From JALQUL01 sp040382935 (lineage in GTDB: Bacteria; Pseudomonadota; Gammaproteobacteria; Burkholderiales; Burkholderiaceae_C), in assembly GCA_040382935.1 (NCBI GenBank), contig JBEIEP010000043.1:1-23002 (forward strand): DNA of 23,002 nt. The letters are read 5' to 3'. Position 1 is the stretch's first letter; each line of letters opens with the position of its first letter. Both the position numbers and the translations under genes were made by a program. Of this stretch, positions 1-7,538 are shown piece by piece. The notes under the pieces were generated by a model. That model was not told the DNA's origin, did no database searches, and saw only the letters and a program-made list of their open reading frames with translations.

Positions 1-88
1 ACAGTTCACTGGGCTTGCGCCCGCTGCGAACCAATTCGACCATCTGGTCACGAAACGCTTGCGCGTAGCGAGGGGTCTTATTTGACAT
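1..88 (-). CDS. IS3-family transposase OrfA, N-terminal fragment (runs off the window)
   Basis: The first 29 residues start MSNKTPRYAQAFRDQMVELV and end RSGRKPSEL at the window edge. This is the beginning of the helix-turn-helix found at the N-terminus of IS3-family OrfA proteins (transposase_8 / HTH_Tnp_1 type). Its consensus has a basic segment, an aromatic-plus-F-R pair and then a V-x-L-V helix. The ATG follows an AGGAAGAG ribosome binding site by about 10 bases. It reads outward, away from the window. The rest of orfA, orfB and the other IS end are not visible. An identical copy lies at 22915-23002. Confidence 0.75.
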   Translation of the reverse strand, partial: MSNKTPRYAQAFRDQMVELVRSGRKPSEL

Positions 89-140
89 TTGGGACTCTTC
101 CTTTCAGGGAGAAAGTGTCCGCGAAAAAGGGGTAACTTCA
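1..140 (-). mobile_element. IS3-family insertion sequence, left end (partial)
   Basis: The inner boundary of this IS end is at 140. Read on the minus strand it starts TGAAGTTACCCC, which fits the 5'-TG terminus usual for IS3-family elements. It continues through an AG-rich ribosome binding site into the start of a transposase gene. The same sequence is present as a reverse complement at 22863-23002. Identity runs one base further, to 141 and 22862, giving 141 bp. Both copies are the orfA-side end, so they belong to two differently oriented copies, not to the two ends of one element. The rest of this IS is beyond the window. This copy has inserted into the 3' part of the methyltransferase gene next to it. 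Confidence 0.85.
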
Positions 141-1108
141 GGTACGACTTTGCGAGTCCATTCTTTGCCGGCGGAATTTCCCATTGAATGTGTGCGTTAA
201 GTCAACATAGTGCCCTTTCTTACGCAAATACCCTTTATTGACTAACGATTGAACTACCTCTACACCAAATAGTCTTCTCAGGGTCGCTGCACTTACAGGA
301 TCCGCGTCGCCGAAATCCCTTCTTCGCACTTGGCGCCGTAATCTAACAGTTGCTTCCAAAACTTCACGTTCGAGTTTGCTTGTGTCTCCAAAGACTTCGG
401 GAATGTCCCAAGTGTGAATTGCCAAGTCTCCACTGCGCGAGTTTGTAAGCTTTTGACCCTGACCAATCCTGCGAGCAATTTTGAAGTCTTGAGAATCAAT
501 TGTCAAAAATTTGGGGAAATGATTTGGTAACCCATCGAGATCGCCAAGCACATCAGCCAGTTTTTTTTGGATTTTTGAGCTAACTCGAGATCCTGCAGGA
601 CGTCAGTCCTCCAAGCAATAAGGAAAATGCGCCGTCTTTTTTGAGCGACACCAAAGTCTGAACTATCTACCCGAAGGTCTCCTGTCCTATATCCCAAAGA
701 GCGTAACTGCTGCCTTAATGCATCCCAATGGGCGGTATGTGCGCCTAATATCGCCCCTAGAACGTTTTCAGCAACAACCACCCTAGGGCGCAATTTTTCG
801 GCAACCCTTGGCGCAACAAGCAGCAAAGAATTTCTTGGGTCATCTACATTTCTAAGGCCAACGGTTGAAAAGCCCTGACACGGTGACCCTGCAAGTAACA
901 CGTCTATTCGTCCGTCGAACTCAGGATTGGTGCAGGATAGATCCAGCTTCTGAACATTCAGTTTGAGATTAGCAGTTAATACACTGAGGGCGGTATCGTC
1001 GTTGTCTACACTCAAAGCACCCTTGAATCCGGCTAGTTCGAACCCTTTATCCATGCCCCCGCATCCTGAGAAGAGACTCAAATATATCGGTGCTTCGCGG
1101 GTAGACAT
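138..1108 (-). pseudogene. C5-cytosine DNA methyltransferase, frameshifted and 3'-truncated by the IS
   Basis: This is a Dcm-type enzyme that would methylate cytosine at C5 using S-adenosylmethionine. From the ATG at 1108, motif I is LFSGCGGMDKG (residues 12-22). Motif IV is GSPCQGFS, with catalytic Cys77. Motif VI is ENV (114-116) and motif VIII is QKRRR (156-160). The frame is lost at an A8 run (plus-strand T8 at 561-568). One extra A would join it to a second reading frame, which carries typical target-recognition and hinge sequence such as KIARRIGQGQKLTNSRSGD, HTWDIPEVFG and FGDADPV. The second frame ends at a TGA supplied by the IS terminus, just after FNGKFRRQRMDSQSRT. Motif X and most of motif IX are therefore missing. 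About 323 residues would be read with the frame restored. No restriction endonuclease is visible. By eye this stretch is more AT-rich than its neighbours, which suggests acquisition. Its target sequence cannot be told. Confidence 0.85.
561..568. other. Homopolymer T8/A8 at the methyltransferase frameshift
   Basis: On the coding (minus) strand the sequence reads TCC-A8-CTGG. As read, the upstream frame runs into 20-odd unrelated residues and a stop near 503. With nine A it would continue as S-K-K-K-L-A-D-V-L-G-D-L-D-G-L-P, a good fit to the linker that leads into the target-recognition region of Dcm enzymes. With seven A it stops almost at once. The tract could be a phase-variation or transcriptional-slippage site, a fixed decay mutation, or an assembly or sequencing error. 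Confidence 0.7.
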
Positions 1109-1323
1109 GCCTAGAGTTTACATAAGAGAAACGTAACTCCTAACTTGAACAACTTAAACCTTGCCCGCCCGAGACTTATTCTGAGTAACGACGAGCTTGG
1201 ATATTTTGGGGTTTTTGATGGTAGAAGTCGCAGAATAGAACCTACCTCCCCGTAATCCTAGCCTAATAGGCACGTTAATCACGTCTATCTAGGTTACAAC
1301 CACACTCGCATGTAGCCCACGCC

Positions 1324-3870
1324 CTACCCGCAACTCCCCAAGGCCGAGCAGTTGGTGCAAAAGTCGCAGCCGTCTTTGCGGATTACCGCGTGGGCACCGC
1401 ACTCACCGCATTCTTTACCGGCCATTACCGTGCTGGCGGGGCGCTCTGGGGCTAGTAGCAGCTCGGTTTGTTCGGGCTCTACCACCCGGTGTTTGACTAT
1501 CATGGTTTTGACGGGCACTTGGTTGCCGCTGGCGTCTAGGTAACCGCGTTTGAACAGGATTTGCTGGATAGCAAAGGCGATGGCGCCCACTTCGCTGTCG
1601 TGGAAGCGCGGCACTTTGCTGCCGTCGTCTTTTTCGTACCAGCCATAGCGTACCTGGCCACGGTCGGATTTGACCTGCCGGGCGTCTTTAAGGGCGCGGG
1701 CCAAAAAGCCGCTGCGGGCGTTGAGGGACAACTGCCGGGCAAACGAGGACACCCACTCGGCCGCTACGTCAAACTGGCCGCCTGGGATAAAGATCTCAAT
1801 GGGGCGCTCTATGGTGACTTTTTGCCCGTCGATCACCCCTTCTACGTCGGCAAACGACACCGACAGGTACAGGGATTTGGAGCCTGCACTGGTGATGTAT
1901 TCGATGCGGGTGTTAACAGCATGGAAATCCCCTTCAGGGCGCTTTTCGAACACGGTTTTTAAGGGGTCTATGTCGGCCATTACCGCTGGTGCGCTTGGCA
2001 CCGCGGCAGGCGTAGCTGTAGGGATGGCAGGGGCGCTTGGCACGGTCAGCACGGCACCCAAAATATCGTTGGGGCGGTAAGTGGCCAAGCCTTTGAGGCC
2101 GGCCTTCCAGGCACGGTGATACAGGCCTACAAAGTCGTCAAAGGGGTAGTCGGCCGGAACATTGACGGTTTTAGAGATGGACGAATCCACAAACGGTTGT
2201 ACGGCGGCCATCATGGCCAGGTGAGCGTCGGCGCTCATCTCTAGAGCCGTGACGATGGAGGCCGGCAGCGCCTCGCTCACGCGCAGCGTTTGGCCCTGGG
2301 CTTGAAAAGTGGTCTGCCCGGCCACCAGCGCGTCCAGGAGGGGCGCTTTAAGTTCGGGGGCGCACACGGTTTCGAGATAGACGCGCAGGGCGTGGTCTAA
2401 CACCGGATAGTGGGCAAAACCGCCATCCTTCATGCGCTTTTTGCGCGTATAGGCCAAAGAGAACGGCGGTTCAATGCCATTGGACGCGTTGTCCGAGAAC
2501 GCCAAGCTCACAGTGCCCGTAGGAGCGATGGAAGTCAAATGACTGTTGCGAATTCCGTGGGCGCGGATGTTGGCCTTGATTGCGTCGGGCAGGCGGCTGG
2601 CAAATGTGCCATCGGCCAGGTATTGCTCGGCGTTAAAAAGCGGGAAGGGGCCTTTTTCGATGGCCAACTCAACAGATGCTTGGTAAGTGCTATCGCGCAT
2701 TAAGCGGGCAATGTCTGCCGCAACGGCGCAGCCGGCAGGCGTGTCGTAACGGTGGCCCAGCATGGCCAAGGTGTTGCCCAAACCGGTAAAGCCCACGCCA
2801 ATGCGGCGCTTGTTTTGCGCTTCTATGCGTTGCTCGTCGAGTGGCCAATAGGTCACGTCCAACACATTGTCCAAAAACCTTACCTGTATCGCAACAGATT
2901 GGGCAAAGGACTCGTTATTAAAGCGGCCCTGTGGGGTAAAGGGCTGCTCAACAAAACGGGTTAGGTCGATAGGCCCCAAGTCACAGCAACCGTAGGGGGG
3001 CAGGGGCTGCTCGCCGCAAGGGTTGGTGGCCTGAATGGTTTCGGCGTAGTGCAGGTTGTTGTCGCTGTTCATGCGATCCAAAAACACAACACCTGGCTCG
3101 GCAAAGTCGTAGGTGGATTTCATGACCACTTGCCACAGCTCACGCGCCCGCAGGCTGCGGTACAGGTATTTGCCGCTGGGCAGGGGCTTGTCGCTGGCGT
3201 GCTTGGGGGCTTTGTGGCACAGGGCCCAGTCTTGGTCGTCTTGCACGGCCTGCATAAAGGCATCGGTCATGCCTATGCTGACGTTAAAGTTGTTCCAACG
3301 GCCAGGGGTGCGCTTGGCGGTGATGAACTCCATGATGTCGGGGTGTTCAATCGACAAAATGCCCATTTGCGCGCCGCGCCTTGCACCGGCCGACTCTACG
3401 GTGCGGCAACTGGCGTCAAACACGTCAATGTAAGAGCAGGGGCCAGAGGCTTCGCTGTGCGTGCCTTTGACCTGTGCCCCCTTGGGGCGAATCGCACTAA
3501 AGTCGTAGCCCACGCCACCACCGCGCCGCATGGTTTCGGCGGCTTGGCGCAAGGCATCGTAAATGCCTGGCTTGCCCTCGGTGTCCATACCCTGAATGGC
3601 GTCGCCCACCGGCTGCACAAAGCAATTGGCCAAGGTGGCTTTGATCTCGGTACCCGCGGCCGACATGATGCGCCCTGCACCAATCGCGCCGCGCTCCATG
3701 TTGGCCAAAAACTGGGCGGCCCAGTGGTCTTTTAAAGTGGGTGTTAGCTCGGCCTGTGCAATACCTTTGGCCACGCGGGCAAAGATTTCTTGGGCCGTGG
3801 TTTCGCCATCTTTGGCGTATTTTTCGATGAGCACATCGGTGCTGACTTGTTGGGGTGTGAGGTCTTTCAT
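1324..3870 (-). CDS. nrdJ: Adenosylcobalamin-dependent (class II) ribonucleotide reductase
   Basis: This enzyme reduces ribonucleotides to deoxyribonucleotides using a radical generated from coenzyme B12, so it needs neither an iron-tyrosyl subunit nor oxygen. The 848-residue protein has the first redox cysteine in LANCFVQP (Cys83). Glycine-rich RRGGGVGYDFSAIRPKG follows at 115-131. The catalytic N-x-C-x-E is in NPCGEQPLPPYGCCDLG (Asn283, Cys285, Glu287), with the partner cysteine at 295 or 296. A TSCPD-like domain lies around residues 650-790. The C-terminal tail is Cys-rich (CGECGAH...CDFCTNCSALGSCG), as expected for the zinc ribbon and redox shuttle of this family. The ATG start MKDLTPQQ is the only sensible one. 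The gene has a 268-base upstream gap and looks monocistronic. The length is normal for the family. I see no class I nrdA or nrdB in the window. Confidence 0.95.
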   Translation of the reverse strand: MKDLTPQQVSTDVLIEKYAKDGETTAQEIFARVAKGIAQAELTPTLKDHWAAQFLANMERGAIGAGRIMSAAGTEIKATLANCFVQPVGDAIQGMDTEGKPGIYDALRQAAETMRRGGGVGYDFSAIRPKGAQVKGTHSEASGPCSYIDVFDASCRTVESAGARRGAQMGILSIEHPDIMEFITAKRTPGRWNNFNVSIGMTDAFMQAVQDDQDWALCHKAPKHASDKPLPSGKYLYRSLRARELWQVVMKSTYDFAEPGVVFLDRMNSDNNLHYAETIQATNPCGEQPLPPYGCCDLGPIDLTRFVEQPFTPQGRFNNESFAQSVAIQVRFLDNVLDVTYWPLDEQRIEAQNKRRIGVGFTGLGNTLAMLGHRYDTPAGCAVAADIARLMRDSTYQASVELAIEKGPFPLFNAEQYLADGTFASRLPDAIKANIRAHGIRNSHLTSIAPTGTVSLAFSDNASNGIEPPFSLAYTRKKRMKDGGFAHYPVLDHALRVYLETVCAPELKAPLLDALVAGQTTFQAQGQTLRVSEALPASIVTALEMSADAHLAMMAAVQPFVDSSISKTVNVPADYPFDDFVGLYHRAWKAGLKGLATYRPNDILGAVLTVPSAPAIPTATPAAVPSAPAVMADIDPLKTVFEKRPEGDFHAVNTRIEYITSAGSKSLYLSVSFADVEGVIDGQKVTIERPIEIFIPGGQFDVAAEWVSSFARQLSLNARSGFLARALKDARQVKSDRGQVRYGWYEKDDGSKVPRFHDSEVGAIAFAIQQILFKRGYLDASGNQVPVKTMIVKHRVVEPEQTELLLAPERPASTVMAGKECGECGAHAVIRKDGCDFCTNCSALGSCG

Positions 3871-4138
3871 GCCACTATTGTGCCGGTTGAAAACCCTCGA
3901 AAGTGGACAAATCGGCGGTGGCTTGCACTAAATTTTTTTTGGTCTTTGATAACCCTTGGGCAACAAAATAAGACTCGAAAATCCGGCTCCTTTGATAGCA
4001 CCTTATGTAAATGAGCCTGCCGCCATAGCGGGCACTCACCTACCGGCCAATGCTATGATTTCTGATTATTAACCAGATGTGGTAAGCAAGTGGCATTCGG
4101 CACGTGCGGGCCCTGGTAAGCAGCCAGGGCGTATAGGG
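3871..4138. other. Intergenic gap upstream of nrdJ
   Basis: These 268 bases lie between the nrdJ start and the stop of the DUF3299-like gene, both on the minus strand. The gap must carry the nrdJ promoter if the gene is transcribed on its own. I see no convincing -35/-10 pair, no clear pair of NrdR boxes and no cobalamin riboswitch B12-box. The only clear structure is the hairpin at its distal end (4110-4130). Confidence 0.5.
4110..4130 (-). terminator. Stem-loop just after the DUF3299-like gene, weak terminator candidate
   Basis: GCCCTGG (4110-4116) and CCAGGGC (4124-4130) form a perfect 7 bp stem with a 7-base loop. It begins 8 bases after the stop codon of the minus-strand gene that ends at 4139. 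Neither strand has a T-run after the stem, so it is not a textbook intrinsic terminator. It could instead be a 3'-end stabilising hairpin. Confidence 0.4.
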
Positions 4139-4654
4139 CTACTTCACCGCCACCGCATCCGCCACCCGATAAAACAAACCAAAGGCGTCGTTGCTTAGCA
4201 CCAGAAACTGGCCCTCTACGGTCACAGCCTCCAAGGTATAGGGCACCGGCTCTTTGGCCCGTACTTCAACAATGCTTTCAGGCCCCCCCATCATGCAAAA
4301 GCTGCAAGTGGGCGGCACGGAACTGAGCAAAAAGTGGCGCTGCTTCTCGCCCGGTTGCAGGGGCAGCATAAAACCTTGTACGCGTTGCACTTTTTGGTTC
4401 AGCGCCAATTGTGCGGCACTATAGGTCGGTACCGAGCGACCTTTAATCAAAGTGACTTTGACGTCTGACAACACCTTCCAAGACACCACATCGGCGCGTT
4501 CTACCAAGGGTTTGAACGGGCTGTTGGCACCATGTACCCCCGGCCCTGTGCCACCGATAACAGCGGAGCCCCCTGTGGTTTGCGCCCAAACCAACGGGCT
4601 GATCAGAAACCCGCACAACGCAACAAGGAGCAACTTTCTCACCGACAAATGCAT
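4139..4654 (-). CDS. Exported DUF3299-like protein of unknown function
   Basis: The protein has 171 residues from the ATG at 4654. I chose this start because MHLSVRKLLLVALCGFLISP-LVWAQ is a standard signal peptide, cleaved near Ala24, with GAAAGGCG upstream as ribosome binding site. The upstream in-frame extension to 4810 is Arg-rich and non-coding in character. The mature part has an F/Y-x-LPLQ strand (QRVQGFMLPLQPGE) followed by FLLSSVPPTCSFCMMGGPES with Cys117 and Cys120. This resembles the DUF3299 pattern, a beta-rich periplasmic domain with a conserved CxxC-like segment. The role is unknown. A metal or thiol function is possible but not shown. The gene is divergent from corC with 158 bases between them. 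Confidence 0.7.
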   Translation of the reverse strand: MHLSVRKLLLVALCGFLISPLVWAQTTGGSAVIGGTGPGVHGANSPFKPLVERADVVSWKVLSDVKVTLIKGRSVPTYSAAQLALNQKVQRVQGFMLPLQPGEKQRHFLLSSVPPTCSFCMMGGPESIVEVRAKEPVPYTLEAVTVEGQFLVLSNDAFGLFYRVADAVAVK

Positions 4655-4812
4655 GACAAGACGCCTTTCGCAAGAAAAACCGATTGAACACCAAGATTGT
4701 AGGCTTAGGAGCCCCCTACAACAGCCCCGTTGGCGCCTACGAGTGAAAGCCCGACGACGGGGCCGAAAAAATCCGCTATCCTTAGACACTTGTACCACTC
4801 TTGCACCCAACA

Positions 4813-5751
4813 GTGTCTGAACCCCACTCTAGTGACCCCGGTCGTTACTCCCGCACCAAGCATCATGACAAGCGTTCAATGCTGCAAAAGCTGTTGGAAT
4901 TTATTCGCCCGGGGCCCGACTCCAAAGACGAGTTGATCGAAACGCTTGCCGAAGCGGAAGACAACAACATTATTGGTGCCCAAAGCCGCGCCATGCTTGA
5001 AGGCGTGATTCGAATGTCGGACATGACCGCCAGCGATGTGATGGTACCGGCCACCCGACTGGATTTGCTTAACATCGACGCGGCGTTTGAATCCCTGCTG
5101 TACACGGTGATCGATACCGGTCATTCGCGCTTTCCGGTGTTTGAAGGCAGCAAAGAAAACATCATTGGCATTTTGCTGGCCAAAGACCTGCTCAAGTTGC
5201 AGCGTGCGCCCGGGCTCAACCTGCGCACCCTGGTGCGACCTGCGGTGTTTATTCCAGAATCCAAAAGCCTGAACGATTTGCTTCGAGAATTTAGAGGCAA
5301 CCGCAACCACTTGGCTATCGTGGTCGATGAATTTGGCCATACCGCCGGACTCATCACCATCGAAGACGTCCTTGAAGAAATCGTCGGAGAAATTGAGGAC
5401 GAGTTCGACACCGATGAAGACGATGGTGATATTTTTTCTTTGGCTGACAAAACCTACCGCGTCAGTGGCGATACCACTATCGCACGCATTGACGAGGCGT
5501 TTGATACAGCGCTGGCGCAAATGGAGTCGGCCCAACAGCTCGACACCATTGGCGGGTTGATTGCCCACGAAATGGGGCACGTGCCCAAGCGTGGCGAACA
5601 GTGGACGGCACCTATTGGCCAGATGGAAGCGGGCGAGCACAAAGTTGGCACAGGCACACGGCCCAATCAACTGCAGTTTACGGTGCAACACAGCAAAGGC
5701 GGTGTGGTGAAGTGGTTCAAAGTCACTGTCATCACCGCCAATTCTCCCTAG
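4813..5751 (+). CDS. corC: CorC/HlyC-family CBS-domain protein
   Basis: A cytoplasmic protein of the CorC family, historically linked to magnesium and cobalt efflux and often placed next to lnt in proteobacteria. The N-terminal LQKLLEFIRPGPDSKDELIE is the usual lead-in. Two CBS motifs span about residues 60-185, including VMVPATRLDLL, HSRFPVFEGSKENIIGILLAKDLL and NHLAIVVDEFGHTAGLITIE-DVLEEIVGEIEDE. A CorC_HlyC C-terminal domain follows, with YRVSGDTTIARIDEAF and DTIGGLIAHEMGHVPKRGE. There is no membrane segment. I chose the GTG at 4813 (VSEPHSSDPGR), giving 312 residues. A TTG at 4801 is also possible, and neither has a strong ribosome binding site. It lies 29 bases before lnt and is probably cotranscribed with it. 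Confidence 0.9.
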   Translation: MSEPHSSDPGRYSRTKHHDKRSMLQKLLEFIRPGPDSKDELIETLAEAEDNNIIGAQSRAMLEGVIRMSDMTASDVMVPATRLDLLNIDAAFESLLYTVIDTGHSRFPVFEGSKENIIGILLAKDLLKLQRAPGLNLRTLVRPAVFIPESKSLNDLLREFRGNRNHLAIVVDEFGHTAGLITIEDVLEEIVGEIEDEFDTDEDDGDIFSLADKTYRVSGDTTIARIDEAFDTALAQMESAQQLDTIGGLIAHEMGHVPKRGEQWTAPIGQMEAGEHKVGTGTRPNQLQFTVQHSKGGVVKWFKVTVITANSP

Positions 5752-5780
5752 CGGATTAACGCCTAGGCCAGAGCATCGAC

Positions 5781-7373
5781 ATGCGAATGGGGCTTTTCAA
5801 ACCCTTGCCTATGGTGCTTGCTGGCGCTCTGCACGCGTTGAGCTTGGCTTGGCCATTTGCGTCGCCAGCGATGCAATTTAGCGCTGAGGGCTTGGTCGCC
5901 GGTCAGCCGGTGGGCTGGCTCAATGTGGTGGCTTTGGCGCTGTTTGCGCGGGCGATTTTTGCGTGCGACACGCCACGCCAGGCGGCAGGCGTGGCCTGGT
6001 GGTTCACCACCAGTCTGTTGGTGGGCAGTTGGTGGTGGTTGTATGTCTCCATGAACACCTACGGTGGCCTGCATCCGGTACTGGCGGGCACTGCGGTTCT
6101 GGCGCTGGCGGGTGCCGTGGCACTGCTGTATGCCGGTGCTTTTTTTGTGTATGGTCTGGCGGTGCAATCCGAGCAGAAACCCGCTGCAGGTCGGCTGAAA
6201 ACACAGCGTGTGTTGGCTTTTGCGGGGGCCTGGCTGATGGCCGAACTGGCCCGAGGCACCTGGTTCACCGGCTTGCCCTGGGGCGCCAGTGGCTACGGCC
6301 ATGTCGATGGCCTGTTGGGCAAACTGGCCCCGTGGGTGGGTGTGTATGGCCTGTCTATCCTGGCCGCTTTGGCCGCGGGCCTTCTGGCCTCGGTGTTGCA
6401 CAGCGGTATCTTGCAGAAGTGGCCCTTGGCGGCTGTGGCGGCTGGCTTTGTCGGTCTTTTGGTGATGCCCCAGCCTTCATTTACCGCATCTACGGGCTCC
6501 CTGGCGGTCACCCTGCTGCAAGGCAACATCCCCCAGAGCGAAAAATTTCAAGCCAACACGGGCATCCCGGTGGCGCTGGCCTGGTACAAAAGCGAGCTGT
6601 TAGCGGCCAGCACCCCCTTGGTCATGGCGCCTGAGACGGCGATTCCGTTGCTGCCTCAACACCTGGAGCCGGACTACCTGCCCTCACTGCAAGCCCATTT
6701 CGCAGGCAACACCATCCACCCCGAACGGACGGCACTGGTGGGTATTCCGTGGGGCTCAAGGGACGGCTATACCAATAGTGTTCTGGCATTGGGGCCAACG
6801 CCCACAAACGGTCAATTGCGGCGCTTTGACAAATACCACCTGGTGCCCTTTGGGGAATACATCCCCCCGTTCTTTAAGTGGTTTACCGACCTGTTGCACA
6901 TCCCCCTGGCCAACTTTACCCAAGGGGACGCGGCCCAGCCGCCTTTGTTGTCCGCTGGACAACGCATTGCCCCCAACATTTGCTACGAAGATTTGTTCGG
7001 CGAGGAAATGAGCGCTTTGTTCCGTGATGAAAAAGCCGCACCTACCATCCTGGCCAACTTCAGCAACATTGCTTGGTTTGGTAACACCATCGCCATTGAC
7101 CAGCACCGCAATATCTCGCGTATGCGGTCGTTGGAGTTTGAGCGCCCCATGCTGCGCGCCACCAACACCGGCTCCACCGCCATCATCGACCACCGGGGGC
7201 GGGTGGTGCAGGAGTTACCCAGACACACCCGTGGTGCCTTGGTGGGCCAGGTAGAGGGGCGCACAGGCCTGACCCCCTACGCGCGTGCCACCGCAGCAAT
7301 GGGCCTGTGGTGGTTGTGGGCTATTGCTGTTTTGGGTTTGTTGGGGGCGTGGTGGGTGAAAAAGCGTTATTGA
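5781..7373 (+). CDS. lnt: Apolipoprotein N-acyltransferase
   Basis: Lnt transfers a third acyl chain from a phospholipid to the N-terminal Cys of lipoproteins, the last step of lipoprotein maturation at the inner membrane. The first ~240 residues are hydrophobic and hold the membrane segments, with the conserved WFTGLPWGASGYG loop. A nitrilase-fold domain follows, with the triad Glu285 (VMAPETAIPLLP), Lys351 (RFDKYHLVPFGEYIP) and Cys401 (APNICYEDLFGEEM). SNIAWFGNTIAIDQHRNISR and FERPMLRATNTG are also family hallmarks. A final membrane helix (GLWWLWAIAVLGLLGAWWV) ends the 530-residue protein, a normal length. It follows corC closely. A clear substrate in this window is the phosphatase lipoprotein at 8674-9624. 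Confidence 0.96.
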   Translation: MRMGLFKPLPMVLAGALHALSLAWPFASPAMQFSAEGLVAGQPVGWLNVVALALFARAIFACDTPRQAAGVAWWFTTSLLVGSWWWLYVSMNTYGGLHPVLAGTAVLALAGAVALLYAGAFFVYGLAVQSEQKPAAGRLKTQRVLAFAGAWLMAELARGTWFTGLPWGASGYGHVDGLLGKLAPWVGVYGLSILAALAAGLLASVLHSGILQKWPLAAVAAGFVGLLVMPQPSFTASTGSLAVTLLQGNIPQSEKFQANTGIPVALAWYKSELLAASTPLVMAPETAIPLLPQHLEPDYLPSLQAHFAGNTIHPERTALVGIPWGSRDGYTNSVLALGPTPTNGQLRRFDKYHLVPFGEYIPPFFKWFTDLLHIPLANFTQGDAAQPPLLSAGQRIAPNICYEDLFGEEMSALFRDEKAAPTILANFSNIAWFGNTIAIDQHRNISRMRSLEFERPMLRATNTGSTAIIDHRGRVVQELPRHTRGALVGQVEGRTGLTPYARATAAMGLWWLWAIAVLGLLGAWWVKKRY

Positions 7374-7538
7374 TCAACGGTCTTTAGGGATGTGAACACA
7401 CTTATTTGCACTAAACCCGCAGGCCCCGCCGCCCATTCTCCCCATTTGCCCGAAACTATTTCATCCTTGCCCGCAGGGGGCCCCGAAAACCCCAACCCCC
7501 CGTTAAAGTCCAAAACCCAAGCCTTTGCCCGATTGCCC

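Noticed and set aside
3049..3735. 228-codon open frame on the plus strand, opposite nrdJ
   Set aside because: It is a shadow of the strongly conserved nrdJ frame. The translation is of low complexity and resembles no family.
4032..4042. GCACTCACCTA shared with 20192-20202, as if part of a dispersed repeat
   Set aside because: Only 11 exact bases with weak similarity around. This is compatible with chance in a 23 kb window.
3871..4138. Cobalamin riboswitch upstream of nrdJ
   Set aside because: I could not find the conserved B12-box or the expected fold elements in this gap.
4876..5691. 271-codon open frame on the minus strand, opposite corC
   Set aside because: It is a shadow of corC, whose CBS motifs are certain. 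It has no recognisable motif.
5763..6401. 212-codon open frame on the minus strand, opposite lnt
   Set aside because: The translation is Gln/His/Arg-rich, typical of an antisense shadow of a GC-rich membrane-protein gene.
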